Source: Icerya purchasi (taxonomy: Eukaryota > Arthropoda > Insecta > Hemiptera > Monophlebidae). From it: DNA of 64,000 bases. The notes under the pieces were generated by a model, which saw nothing but the letters and a program-made list of their open reading frames with translations, did not search any database and was not told the DNA's origin. Below, in pieces: positions 22,331 to 34,497 of this stretch; within the stretch, counting starts at the first letter, position 1; the number at the start of each line of letters is the position of its first letter. The translations under genes were made by a program, and so were the position numbers. Location of the stretch: contig CM077116.1 of NCBI GenBank assembly GCA_039619475.1, forward strand, positions 3,782,001 to 3,846,000. Direction: 5' to 3'.

Positions 22331-25299
22331 ATTGAAGAGATTAAAATGAAACGAGTGTTACCTTATAATTTAAAATGGAGCTACGTCAGAGAGAAATGAG
22401 ATGTTATGAAATGAAAAAAACGTGAACGAGATGGCTCTGCTAAGATATTGCCTTCGATCCCTAAATGTCGAAGTATTCATAATGAATCAATTTCGATAGA
22501 CTGACGAAGGAAAAGATTATGAAGTAGAGAACGTGTGAGAAGAATTATGTGTTAGAAGTGTTTTTTTTTTTTTCTTTCATTTGAGGATTCGGATAATTAA
22601 GGATCAATCAGAAGTGTTCTATGTAAACGATAGAGAAATAGTCTGGCGTTATCTGACACTTGAAAAATACTGCGAATGTATCGAAATAGAGGCCATGGCG
22701 TCGTAGTACGTAAGCTGCTAGGCAATAGCTTAAGATTTGACCGAAATTTCGCCTTCGGTACTTTTTTCGTAAACAAGAACAGACGTGCCCGCTACAAAGC
22801 TCTACATTGCAAGTACGGCCGCACGAATTTAACCATGAACAGTGCGTTACTAACGCGACTTTACTCAGGCCGATTCTTTTTATATTAAAAGGAGTTTTCA
22901 ACGCCGCAAAATACAACCTCCACATGACAACATGCATTCGTCCTGAGGATAAACAACGAAGTGGAACAAGCAAAATCCAACTGGACTCGAAAAATTAGCG
23001 GGAACTATTTTTTTTAGTATTGTGTAACAAATGAACGACACACACTGGTACACTGTCGCTGAAAACTTAAAATTTTTCATTGAAACGTTCAAAACCACCG
23101 ACATGTTTTGAAGCAGTAGCTACAAGATCGCGCTAGAAATATCGAACGAGTAAATATTGGATGTGCTGTTCATCGGGTTTCAAAAATCGACAATAGAAAT
23201 AAAATTGTTTAGAGTTTCTTTTAAGCGAAAACGCTACTTCGAATATATGTACTATCGATATTTCGGTTGATCAACTTGGCGCGAGGTTGATTGAAGAGGG
23301 AAATAATATGATGAAAGTAAGTAAACTTACTAGTGAAATATCAAGAGCGAAATAGGTTAGAGAAGAAACAAGCGAGCATATAGGATTGCTTTGGCGATTG
23401 TGAAAACGAAATTGTAAAGAAAGCGAAGGAATTATGAAGGGAAAATGACCGACGACGATTCAACTTTCATCAGTGATGAACTGATCAAGATTTATGGGAG
23501 GACGCTGTTTGATAGCTCGGTAAAAATGTCCGCGTATGTAAGAAAAGCGATTGTGTAAAATTCAAAAACAGAGATACATGGGAAATCAGATGCTATTAAA
23601 TACGTGCTGAGGAGATGAAACTTGATTTTCGGGAATCATAGCGTCTTATTGTTGGTTATTATTTCGCGAATCTCTATTGACTGATAACGATTCGGGCAAC
23701 TCGGTGCTGGTCAGGAAGTTTTCGAGCGTGAGAGTGTCGAGAAGAAGCTGCTAAAAATGTTGGATGTGAGAAGCGTACATTGCTTCTGAAGTGGCCATGT
23801 GCTGGTGGCGAGCCTTCAAGCACAGACAACAAAAGCGGCCGTTATCGAGTGAACATTTTCCAGCTGTACATGGCGCTGGAATCTGGTGGCCGGCGGCCGG
23901 TTATTTAACAGTTTTCCAGTTGCCGCTGCGTTTCCGTTCGGATTTATTTAGCAGCGTTGCTCCGGCCATCAAGGAAAATAGCAGCGCGATGCCCAAACTT
24001 GCCGGCGCAGCTATTAACTTTCTTCCGCTTAGGCTGGCGCTTCTTTTTTAGCCGCCTAGAACCGTAACGTGTTCGCGCCTTTTTTCCTCTATCGTTTGCC
24101 GGTCACTATTCCAAACGGCGGTTTATCAGTTTGTGCGGTTCCACTGTCGTTGGCTGCTTCCTTGAACTAACAGGACGGATCGGCTATGATAGCCAACGTG
24201 GAAACACAGTGTACTTGCCAACTACTTTACGGCGCTCGGTGTGTCATTAAAACCGGCCAACAACGCAGACTCTCTACAACTGTCTCTTTGTGTTTTCTGC
24301 GCGTGCGAGTGAAAATGCAATCCCTGGCCTCTGGTCTCTTTATGAAGTTGCTCTGACCGCTCACACTCTCATAACAAGAATTAATAGCCGCAATTGTTCC
24401 GGTCTTTCTATCGAGTGTTTACGCGAAAACCGCTTATTTTTATCGCCGCCTATACACCATAAGACAGAAGTGTCTCAGCTTCTATTTCAGGACATTACGG
24501 CTCGGTTCACGCCGAACATCTACACCGTCATCTTGTTATTTCATTACGACTGGCTACTACTCCTATCGCACATTCTCCAATCTGCCGCGGTAGCCATTCG
24601 TAATTAACAATGTGTGTACCATCTATGCCGAATCAAGCAAACGAGATCTGACGTTTTTACTGGAGTTTCTTCAAGAAACCGGATTTATTTAAGCGTTTCT
24701 CGAAATATGAGATAATCCAATATTCACTATCAATTTTAATATTTAACTTTAATTCCGCGCTCTCTAGGTTCTTACCAATCTCTTGCCCGTATTCAAAAAA
24801 AACAAACTTGGCGCTAACTTTTGTTCACCGAATATTCTTGCTTCTTCAGCATACATCTGCATGTTTTATCTTCATTTGGAACGGTGCTTCCACTCGCAAA
24901 CTCACCTTACCTACCGTATAGTCCTCACTGTATTTGTTCGTATTCGTAAATATGACACGATAATTTACTCCAACGACCGAGGTGAAAAACCTGAAGATTT
25001 CCTTGACACGTGTCCGCTCCATGTTGTTAATTGTCTCCGTCTGAACTGTACCCTGGCCGGACAATGGGTTGAACGTGCCCATATATATATATATATATAT
25101 ATATCAAAGATGGGTATATATCAAAGGTACCCTGTTGTCGATTTCTCGCTGGGACCTGCTTTATGTCGTCTAGAATGATCACGCCTTGATAACGTACGGT
25201 ATGCATATTGCTCTTATGGCGGTACGATGAGAAAGCCTGGAGCGGTGTTACTTGGCCAAAGACTGGGTGCCCTTCAGATGGAAGTTTCAAAAGCTTAAT
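22331..25299. other. Unassigned intergenic stretch with a GC-richer core
   Basis: No LINE or transposase motif is visible. Open frames at 22608-22998 on both strands overlap and lack motifs. The interval 23640-24640 is clearly richer in CG and GC (for example GGTGGCCGGCGGCCGG near 23884), resembling the 5.7-6.5 kb stretch. An (AT)n run lies at 25081-25104. Confidence 0.35.
25081..25104. repeat. (AT)n microsatellite
   Basis: Uninterrupted AT repeat in unassigned sequence. Confidence 0.9.
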
Positions 25300-26660
25300 G
25301 CGCGCAAACTAGCGTTGACGAGTACATCATTAGAGGGGAGACGACCGTTAGACAATTCCGTTACGTCGCGGTTCGGAGCCGCATTATAGTCCCTGGTGGA
25401 ATAAAGACATTGCGAATCTGCGTATCAAGATTAAAAGAACCATGAAAGGTTAGTTAAGAGATAGATTAATATCGCGGAAGGAAAGAAGACATATTGAATA
25501 CAAAAGGCTAAGAATACAGTTAACTAAGCTTTTTTCGGAGTCCAAAAAAAGACAATATGGCAGAAAGCTCTCGCGTCAGAGAACAATCAGCAATCGCCAT
25601 AGGGGCAGCGGCTGTTCTCGTAGAATAAGTCTCCGGCCACTTTAATACCGCAAATGACTGGACACAATAATGCACATAGCGCTAAAGTCGAGATGAATGA
25701 CTTACAGGCAAACAAGCGGGCACTGTTGAATGTGTTGTTCCTTTTTACCCACCGTTCAGGAGGTTAATTCGCCATGCTTCGCACGTGTGCTCAATGGTTT
25801 CCTAGCAACATGACACTTCAACCCTATTTGGAAGGTCACCCCGAAGTGCGTTTGATTTTAAACAATCGGTAGATAGTGAACCGAGCATCTTCAAGTAAAA
25901 TAGAAGTCCCCTTCTGGTAATGAGAAAGTGGCTCTAGCGATTTATGCTCGGACGTCCGGTCGAGGCTGGCTAGGCCGAAGGCAGTTCGGTTTCCGTCATG
26001 AGCTAGGCACGAGAAGTTATGGACGAGATGCATTTCGCTGAATTGAGCGGAAATGTATTAATTCGCGAATTATTTCAGCGACCGGTGAACGCAGCTCACA
26101 AAACGATAGATTGTGAAGCGGGTGGACTAAGGTTGTCTGTAGTGGTCTCGAATCGACCTGTTGTGTGGCTCCTCATGTTCAATACAGTTCTCAGAATGGC
26201 GCAATTCGCACTGTAGAGAGGCTACCGTACGACATCGACCGAGGTCTTGTGTCTAATACCCCGCTAGATTATCTAGTACGGGAAAGAGCGACACTCTAGT
26301 GGCTGGAAAAAAAAATAAGTGCACCATAAGGAACACCGTTCTCCGTCCTAAAGTATTCATCGGTCAGGCAGTCTGTACGCGAGCCGTAGGGGAGACGATG
26401 CTGAAAGAACAAACCGATGAGTGGCGTACGTCCAACAAGGGACGATGCACATAACAGTACATTCCCCAGATGTTTGGATTCAAATAGAAAAGCGGATGCT
26501 GGATAAAAATTTTACTTGAGCGTCACAAACACGGCTCCTTTGGGAACTTTCTTCAACTTGTCTAGTACACGAACCCTAAGCCATGCATGTGCTGTCTTCA
26601 ATTGTTCACAGTGAAACTAACTCTACACAGAGATTCTAGAGATATATCGTCGGATGGTCG
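25300..26660 (+). pseudogene. R1-clade LINE relic with internal deletion
   Basis: Frames read in order: SPWWNKDIANLRIKIKRT (about 25388-25442; the endonuclease-RT linker), GRRQFGFRHELGTR (about 25975-26015; RT block), 'LSVVVSNRPVVW' and 'YRTTSTEVLCLIPR' (26140-26270; the R1 post-RT region, usually YRTVSxxA), then 'DEWRTSNKGRCT' (about 26418-26455) and 'CMCC' (26585). The last pair matches the R1-clade C-terminal WD..KGRWTY region and zinc motif. The stretch from QFGFR to the post-RT block is too short to hold a full palm, so the RT core was deleted. Confidence 0.65.
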
Positions 26661-26950
26661 TTCAGTAGAGACTGAGAAAAACCTAGGATAAACAGATGCA
26701 CATACTTCCGATTCCTCGAAAAGCTTACCGTTGCTTTTGTTAAGCTCGCTGTGGCCATATACTGAAGCGTTATGTAGTAGATATACGGAGAGGCGCACGG
26801 TAGAAACTTAGTTTGAGAACGAAGGTACCTGATAAATCAAATTCCGTCGTGCATTCGTGGAAGCAGGCAATAGAAATAGTTCAAACTTTATTGTTCACGC
26901 TTTGATGTCATTGTTACCTTCATAAATGTTCCCTACCGTTTCCCTACTTT

Positions 26951-27309
26951 AGCCTCTACACCTAGTTGCTAGAGCGCTTGGCTTCCGTTACGGAAGTCTC
27001 GGCTTCGATCCCGGGCGACGACAGCAATTATTACGAATTATTAAATTAAATAATTGCTAACAGAATCATATGGAAAGCAATAGCAAATCACCACGTATAC
27101 CATCATGTGTGCGCTAATTAGTACACCGGTAGCTGCAATTGTATAACGATATAAATCGAGCAGTTACAGTCAGTGACGAATGTAATCTTGCGTGCGTACA
27201 TTCTCGGTTTCATTTTAAAAATTGCCTAGTACACTATGCCCATGTCTGTACAGCTGAAATGTACGAATAGGTTTCCCACCGACCGAATGGTTGGATAGAG
27301 AAAATGATG
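26951..27309 (+). mobile_element. tRNA-derived SINE, copy C (full length)
   Basis: The head has an A-box-like CCTAGTTGCTAGAGCG (26961-26976) and B-box-like GCTTCGATCCC (27002-27012). Where an anticodon arm is expected there is an 8-bp stem with a 3-nt loop (GGCTTCCG-TTA-CGGAAGTC, 26980-26998). The core follows (ATATGGAAAGCAATAGCAAA...CCACGTA), then TACAGCTGAAATGTACG. The 3' end has the CCGACC/GGTTGG hairpin and AAAATGATG, matching the RTE-1 tail type. Confidence 0.85.
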
Positions 27310-29779
27310 TCCTTAATGATTCGATGATTATTTCATTTTTCCAGTTTTTTCATTTTTCTTTTCTATTGTCTGCTGTGCTTTTTTAGAGTTTGTACAGACT
27401 ATGGCGACGACCAATACGAACGCGATCTATCGAATGCAGGAGTTTTGATTGCTCGATTTACAACCCGGCCGAGAGATTAAACCTACTGTGTAATAGTAAG
27501 ACCTTTATTCGAATTCTTCTAATTTGCCTGTAATCGTCCAACCACCTATTGTGTATTGTATATTTCGTATATTCTGTTTTTCGCAATATTCGATATACCT
27601 CTTTCATACTGTCTACATCCGATCATTGAATTAAAACCTATGTAACGTTTATTCGCTTCCAAAATTTCTTGTTGAAGGTCTTTTTTGGTGCTCCTCCATC
27701 CCTCCAAAATAAATGAATATTTGTTTCTAAACGTTGTGTCTACGCTCAGCCGAGAATTATTTCCGATGAAAAAAACAATTCATCCAAAGCATTATTCTGA
27801 CGTTAAAAATTGAGCTCTTTTTTTTATTTATTTCGGATAAAAGAAACATATTTGATGAAAATAATAGAAATTCTTTTGACGTTACGGTTTCTAAGTTCTT
27901 CGATAGATTTGAAAATAGCAGCGAACTATTGACAAAAAGAAAAAAACATACAGAATTCGAAAGAGATCAAAGACGAATTCCAAAATTTTACAGAGGGCCT
28001 CAATTACAGCGACACGTGGGCACTTTAGAAATTTAAAGTACGAAAATTATGTCTAGCCATGACGTTTAAAATTTTTCTCCATTTAGAAATTTCGTTATTT
28101 CTCCAAACGGCAGAAGCGTACATTTTTCTCAATTATTTCCGAGCGCGTATCAGTAAAAGTCGCACATTTCGTTTTCATAAGATTCAGATAAGCACACTGC
28201 TGTACCTAAAAAAGAAACTATTTTGCATACGCACACGCACCAGCTGAGCTAATTTTTTCAGATAGATTAATTTAATATGTAGTGTACCTGCATCCCCTGC
28301 TTGAAGTCTCTGTCAACATTTCGAACATGTTGCTTTCACCCTTACAAATAGTAGTACTCCTTGGTTTTCTCTTTGCTAATCAAAGATGGACGGTAATTCA
28401 ATACTTAAAGTATTTAAATGATATACCTTTTTCCGTTTTCATCTTTTCTGATATTAAAGATAACATACTCCCGACAAAACGTTTCTAGCATATTTCATTT
28501 AATATTACACCGTAAGATGATTAGTTTTTTTCACTTGAGTACAAGAGGATCGGGCTACTCGAAATAAGTATGAGATACCTAACTTAAACACAGCTCTGTT
28601 GAACTCATGTAACCATCTTTTAAACCTTAACCTCCTTCGAACCGTAATTACCATAGATGTTAAAAATGATCCATAAAATAATATAAATTCCCGTGAACAT
28701 GAAGTGTTTGCTTCAAAACGCGGCGAGGATATAAAAATTATATATATAATTGGTTAATTAAGTATTAAAATTTATTTTTGTCGTGATTAATTTTTTGTTG
28801 ACTTTTAATGAGCCTTTTAACTTGTATATCAAAAATTAACAAAAAAGTATCCCCTTACTCGTTCTAAAAATAAAGAAACGATTCGGAATGTACACAGTTT
28901 ACTGCGCAGTAGAAAAAAATTCCATTTTGTTTGGTTACGAAAAACACTTGACTAGAAGAGAACACGTAAAAACCCGTTTTCGAGAGTTTTAGGGGTGGTT
29001 TTCATTCTCTAAATCAACGCATCAGGAGCTAAATAAAAAATTACGTACTATATAATATTTTTTGATGCTCTACAAATAATCAAACAATCAGTCGAATCCT
29101 AAAAATTTACTTTCGGTTCGTGATATAAGTTGTTTTTCCACGTTTTCTATGACTGACTGCTTTCACTCTCATCTGCGCGCTTGGTGAGATTGTTTCCAAT
29201 ATCGTTAAAAATGAATTTTATCTACCAAAATTGTTATTCCGATCTCTAATATTATTCGTAATTTAATTTTCGCTTATGTAATTTAAAACCGTACTTATTT
29301 TAGCCCGTACTTCTCTTTGGGTTGTTTTATTTTCGTTCCACTTTTAACATGTTTTTTTTCCTTCCTTTAATTATCTGTGTCTTGATATATATTAGCTGAT
29401 GAGTTTTTCTAAGAGAGACAGCACAGCGGCTTGCTTAAATTTGACTTATCTCTCAATATGATGCAGGTGGACATTTTCAATAAACGGAAATTCTGCAGCT
29501 CAGTCTCTGCAAAATCTGACACCTGTCTGTTGAAAAGTTTCGGCTATTAAGATTTCCTTTTACTATCAGTATTCTGAAATAATCTTCGGTTCCTCCATGT
29601 ACAAAAAGAGAATACACCATTTTCTATTCTATGATATTATATTTTCGTCTCTATTACTATATTCGATGGATATAAAATTAACCTTTTCAATTCTCTGGTT
29701 AAGAACGTCGGTCGTATATTATCACCGATATCTACGCATAATACGGAACTAAACTGAATTCTCTCGTTGTTATCAGTTC
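27310..29779. other. No gene recognised
   Basis: AT-rich, with many short open frames and no coherent motif series. I found no repeat boundaries. Confidence 0.35.
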
Positions 29780-29983
29780 CTCGGCTAATGTACTTCCCTT
29801 TTATGTCAGTTAATAGACACGCCATAATATATTGAAATCTTTTATCAAAAAACAATACATCATTGTTACTTTTATTAATGTTTCCTGCATCTTTCGTGAT
29901 GCCGATCTTCCCACTATTCAAGATAGTATGGTAGCTTACAGTATATCTATGAAATTAATTTCTATCGTTTTCAATTTCATGCA
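29780..29983 (+). pseudogene. I-A family LINE relic, 5' segment (RT palm)
   Basis: The frame ILKSFIKKQYIIVTFINVSC, followed by DADLPTIQDS, aligns with the I-A palm (DIYKSFLSKKFTVASFVDVCSAFDNVHLPSL). It continues on the far side of the I-B insertion at 30303, proving that this relic was split. The left limit is uncertain and could lie further upstream. Confidence 0.6.
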
Positions 29984-30302
29984 TTGGACATATTTCGTTG
30001 ACTCATGATCATCTCTTACTTAATTGCGAGCCCCCTTTCGAATGCCCCTTTTGCTCCCTTCCCCCCGCTCCTACAGTAAAACACCTGCTCCTAGAGTGCC
30101 CCTCCTTCGCGCTCCAGCGCGCCAAGCACCGGATAGCTTCTTTGCAGTCGTCTTTGGCCAACTCGCCTTTGAACATTGCAGACACTATTCGGTTTCTTTA
30201 TACAACTAACTTATTTCGAACCATTTAACTCTCCGATTGCCATAGTGTCATAATAGCCCCGGCAGCTGTACACGGCACTCAAAAAAAAAAAAAAAAAAAA
30301 AA
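29984..30302 (+). mobile_element. I-B family LINE 3' end nested in an I-A relic
   Basis: It carries GHISLTHDHLLLNCEPPFECPFC...TVKHLLLECPSF, the Cys/His-rich C-terminal motif of I-clade ORF2. The frame ends at 30226, followed by a ~60-nt 3' UTR and an A-run of about 23. AATTTCATGCA flanks it at 29973-29983 and 30303-30313. The 3' UTR resembles that of the I-B fragment at 18.9 kb. The reading frame of this fragment is intact, so it is younger than its host. Confidence 0.85.
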
Positions 30303-32112
30303 AATTTCATGCAGGACTATTCCGTTCATTTCTCTTCTCCCTGGGCTACTAGAATTGTCCCTCACGATTAAAGCTCTTGCCTTAGCCTCACTCTTTCCAA
30401 TATTTATACTACCTCAGCTCTTTCTCTTTTTATGTATTCCTTTTCTTTGTTTTTTACCGATGACATTTTTCTCGTTTCCTCCTTTTCCTTACAAGCCCGC
30501 AGGTATCTTTGTGTCTTTAATCTACACCATTTTAAAGATTGTTTCTGCTATATCGATGTTTTCCTTAATGGTCGTCTGTTCTTCTGTGAACGTACTAATT
30601 TTCTTTTCTCATCTGCTCTCAAGAGACTGATTTTATTGAAGACCCTTTCTTCGAATAGATGGGAGGGTGATTGCCTCCTCCTTTTTTCTCTTTATAAATC
30701 CACTATTCGCTGAAAATTTTATTATTGCTCTTTTATCTACGGCTATGTATTTAAATCTCATTTTTATGAGCTGGATACAATTTAGAATCCCTACCTTAGT
30801 CTCTACAGCAGTTTTCATAAACCTGCCCAATACCTGCAAAACCTTTGCTGAATCCAAAACGTCTCTTCTTATTCGTAGGTCCTATTTAACCTATCCATTC
30901 CCCTTTCTCAACATTTTTCGTTAACGTTCTCTAAACTTACTCTTTTCTACCTCTCCATTTTACAAGACTGGCGCTTTACTCATAATAAAATATCTATCCT
31001 AGCTCATATTTCTTTCTCGTCCTATACCATTTTAATTAATAATCATCCTTACTTTTCTTTCGACCTTGCCGCTCTTACCGATTCTTCCAATGTAATCTTT
31101 TTTCGGTTTTCTGCTAAATCTCTCCCTAAATCTGTAGTCGACCAAGAATTCCACAGTACCGTCAGGTCCCTATTTCCCTTCCACAAGACCATATTTACGG
31201 ATGATTCGAAGGACCTCAGTGGAATTGAAGTCTCGTTTATTTTTTCTGAAATCAATCACTTGGAATTTTTTCGTCTGCCTACCTCCTGCATCATCTTTAC
31301 CGCTAAACTTATCGCTATTTTCCATTCCATTGTCTATATCTCTCATCATGATTCCTTTTCCAATCATTTGATTACCTCTGACTTCATGAATGCCAAGCTG
31401 TTTTCTTTCATTTCTCTACTCACTTTTTCGATTTTGTCACTTTTTGTATTGGATTCCTTATCTAGAATATTCTCGTTCTCCATTCTGTCCATGTTGATTT
31501 ACTTTGGGTCCCTAGTCATGTGAGCATTGTAATGAGATGGCGCTTTCTTTGGCTAGAGTTGCTTCATCCTCCTGTCCATATTTAAATAAAATCGTCGCTT
31601 CCAACTTGCAACCCCTATGGTTAAAATTTATACTAGATTTTTGTCGGATATTTATGCTTTTTCTTTCTCTAACAATTTGTCATTCTATCTATCCGTTCAG
31701 CCGAATCTTCCTTAGGTTTTATGGCTTTCCTTCTCTACGGATGTCTCTGTTATTCGTTTGCAAAATAAGAATCATACTCAATTACCTTCCATGCGTTTTC
31801 ATTTCATTTAACATCCTCTGCTAACTGTTATCTTCATCCGTATCTGTCTGTAATTCCAAACGCATCTCCTTCGAATGCCCTTCCGCCTCATCCAAACGAA
31901 CCAATCTTAATTCTAAATTTTGTTGTCCACTGGATTTCTGGTCCTCAATGCCCTTCATACTTCCTGTCACTTCTCTCACCGACTTTTATCCCAATTCTTG
32001 GTTCCTTCATTCTAGCGATTTCTCACCGAATCTGTATATAATTAATCCTCTCCTTTCTTGTTGCTGCTGGACAAAGGTCTTTTGCTGACATGCTAAAAAA
32101 AAAAAAAAAAGA
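30303..32112 (+). pseudogene. I-A family LINE relic, 3' segment (RT to poly(A))
   Basis: The order matches the I-A element: SLTLSNIYT and LFFTDDIFLVSS (about 30380-30480, FADD changed to FTDD), 'RLILLKTLSSNRWEGD' (30625-30675), 'FRLPTSCIIFTAKLIAIFHSI' (RNase H region, 31268-31330), then an A16 run at 32096-32111. The short 3' UTR reads GGACAAAGGTCTTTTGCTGACATGC before the tail. Extensive shifts and stops. Confidence 0.7.
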
Positions 32113-33300
32113 TAACTTTTCTTGTAAAAACATAAAAAAACAGAAAACAAAAATTAACTAATAACAAGTGCAAAAAAAAGCGTGACCTTATCGGACAATT
32201 TGTAGCAATTCTTGCGATACAAAAGCGATTAGGGGCATGAATTTGTCCACAAAAGAATTATCATGTCGTCAACGACCTTTTCTCAGTTTCAATCACGTTT
32301 TTTTGATGATGTTTTTTTTTTTTTTGAGTGTAATTTCGACTGAAAACATATCAGTAGTAATTTAGAAAGGGGACGATTAATTGATCGCTTCGATTGCTCG
32401 CACGCTTAGTTCAGTCATGCAAGGAAATTAGCGAACAACTATTTTTTCGCGTGAACACCTGCCATTCGCAAAATAATTCTCACGCAAATTCTAAATAAAA
32501 TTTAAAATGTGCCACTAAAAATATTATGGCTGTTGGAGAGTGTTAAAAAATGATTTTTGTTTCTTTTCTTTATTTTTGCGAATGGGCTATCTCGTTAACA
32601 TTACAAAAGGTAAATAACAGCAGATGGTCATTCACAGTAATAAACGATTTCATTGGATTTTTTTTCGTTTTTTAGGTCATTATGCCGTGCTATCTTTGTT
32701 ACTCGGTTTTGATTCTTACTGCGTCTTTGGAAATTATTTTTCGAAATTACCTTTTAATTTAACCCGTCATATGTTCAGATCACAAAAAAAACGGTAAGGC
32801 GAAAGGTTACACACGGAGGATTTCTCAGAAAATTATTATGCTTTGATATACCCTAGTATAATTTTATAATAATTGTGTTACTATACGGACTTTATTTAGC
32901 TAGTTTTTTACATGAAAATCCGTAAATATTAGCATTTACGATAATGTTAGTTTTAAACATCTCAAAAAGTATTGCACTGTTTTAAGCGAACCGTGTTTCT
33001 TTATGATCGTATCAGTAGAATGTTATCCGAGAGCGTGTATTTCCTACAAAATGCGGTCGTCATCCGCGGCGTATCATTTGGACGAATTTATTCGCTATCC
33101 TCGTATTTTTGATTTTCTGAAATTTCTAAATCCAAAATAATTGCATTTCGATATATCCGGTTCATCAGAAACCAAAACACACTCCGGTTCCTCATCAACA
33201 GTAGCTAAATCTCAAAATTAAACATTTAGTACTTCCACGGTGGATGTAATTGGGAAAACAATTTACGGTAGACATTATGTTTAAAAAATTTAATCTTAAA
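32113..33300. other. No gene recognised
   Basis: AT-rich DNA with poly(A)/poly(T) runs; no coherent coding or repeat signal seen. Confidence 0.35.
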
Positions 33301-33303
33301 ACT

Positions 33304-33340
33304 TAACGTTTCGGAAAGCTTACACTAGTTACCATCATCA
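33304..33340 (-). other. Penelope-type terminal hairpin motif (second copy)
   Basis: On the minus strand it reads TGATGATGG, a hairpin-forming spacer, then TTTCCGAAACGTTAAG. The arrangement matches the Penelope-like end at 34.1 kb (TGATGATGGG...CCCGAAAACGTTTC). The core is less perfect and no coding remnant is adjacent. Confidence 0.4.
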
Positions 33341-33539
33341 AAAACAACCGTATCAAAATCTACCGGTTTATTTTTAAACAGCCACCACGACGTTTATATA
33401 TGCAGAGATCTGCGAAAGATACAAAGCGACGAGCAGTTATAAAACGAATACATCACATATCGATTAACGCAAAATTCGAAAATGGAGTGAAAAATTTAAA
33501 AACCGACCTAAACGCAAATATGGGCTCAGTCTGCCCTAT

Positions 33540-33690
33540 CCTTCTTTTTCCATCGTCCTAGCTGTTAGTTCCCTCATACTGTCGATATGTGATCGAATAA
33601 AAATTTAACTGACGGCTCTATTCCTACTCCTTGTTTCCGGGTAAAGGTCCTTTGTTGACGTTCCCAAAAAAATAACGAAAAAATAAAAAA
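33540..33690 (+). pseudogene. I-A family LINE, last ~150 bp
   Basis: It ends in a frame reading 'CDRIKI' plus stop (33587-33610), equivalent to 'SDRIKI' and 'SDRLTI' at the C-termini of the 38.2 and 56.2 kb copies. The 3' UTR follows (GGTAAAGGTCCTTTGTTGACG) with an A-rich tail. Only the extreme 3' end inserted. Confidence 0.55.
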
Positions 33691-34039
33691 AAAAATAAAT
33701 TTGCAGCATATAAATGTAAGCCGGAATAATAAAAACAAAAATATGCTAATACAGACCCCTTAACTAGATGTTGTACATGAGGCAACAATGTTTGTGTGGA
33801 TACTACAGCAAAAATTACAAAACATTGAGGAAATTGAAGGATATAAACGGACGACTAGACGAGATTTCAAAGGTCAATTTGGCGAATAAACGGCGTGCAC
33901 ACCTGCAATTTCGTCCTGGAAAAAAATCATTTCTACCTACTGGCGAGCGACTGAGTGGTGATGTAATAGTTGTAATATGTGTTGCAGTCATTATTTTTGG
34001 AAGGAACTTTATTTTTAAACTTTTAATATTTCTATAATA
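33691..34039. other. Unassigned; 89-residue open frame
   Basis: An open frame at 33768-34037 (start LYMRQQCLCGYYSKNYKTLRKL) has a hydrophobic C-terminus but no family I recognise. It could be chance. Confidence 0.2.
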
Positions 34040-34497
34040 AAATAAACTTTAATAACAAACAATATAGATCAATAAATTAGATAAATACCTATTTAGAAAC
34101 GTTTTCGGGCATAACCCATCATCAGCTAACACTAACTTAAAGGAAACTTAAAACATACTGAAGTGAATATAGGGAATACATGTGTATATATAGTAGATGT
34201 AAAGAGGAATAAACATGGCAGGTATAAAAATCTATAGGTTGAAAATGCTAATAATTAATATAAAATATAAAATAAAACAAGAAGACAAAAAGTTAAATTT
34301 TTATATTAAACAGTGGATTATTATTATTAGGTGTTTGGTCATTTAAAATATTATTTTTATATTTATTTATATAATAATTTTCTGCAATGTTCATATTATT
34401 ACCTTTGTGATAAGTGGCCAGGATGGTTACAGTATTTTCTATTGAATTAGGTTTATGTTTATTTTTAATTAGATGTTCTGCATAGGTTGATTTTAAA
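34040..34497 (-). mobile_element. Penelope-like element, 3' end (GIY-YIG C-terminus plus terminal region)
   Basis: Minus strand, about 34497-34290: a frame reads STYAEHLIKNKHKPNSIENT, then VTILATYHKGNNMNIAENYYI, a LLNDQ-like 'ILNDQTPNNNNPLF' and a stop. This is the usual C-terminal pattern of the GIY-YIG endonuclease of Penelope-like elements (xxYAxHLxxxxH...IE...LxxxxKGxxMxxxExxxI). The 3' region contains the CTGATGA...GAAA motif annotated separately. The upstream RT is absent, so this is a truncated copy. Confidence 0.65.
34093..34129 (-). other. Hammerhead-ribozyme-like motif in the Penelope terminus
   Basis: Minus strand: TTAG-CTGATGA-T-GGG-TTATG-CCC-GAAA-ACGTTT-CTAA. The two conserved core strings (CTGATGA and GAAA) enclose a 3-bp stem II. 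TTAG/CTAA can form stem I, and the palindromic AACGTT could form a very short or dimeric stem III. Penelope-like elements are known to carry minimal type I hammerheads. One extra T after CTGATGA departs from the consensus, so activity is uncertain. Confidence 0.5.

Noticed and set aside
30355..31824. Hydrophobic plus-strand frames resembling membrane proteins
   Set aside because: They are shifted readings of a decayed I-A reverse transcriptase and RNase H. The correct frames match the reference I-A copy block by block.
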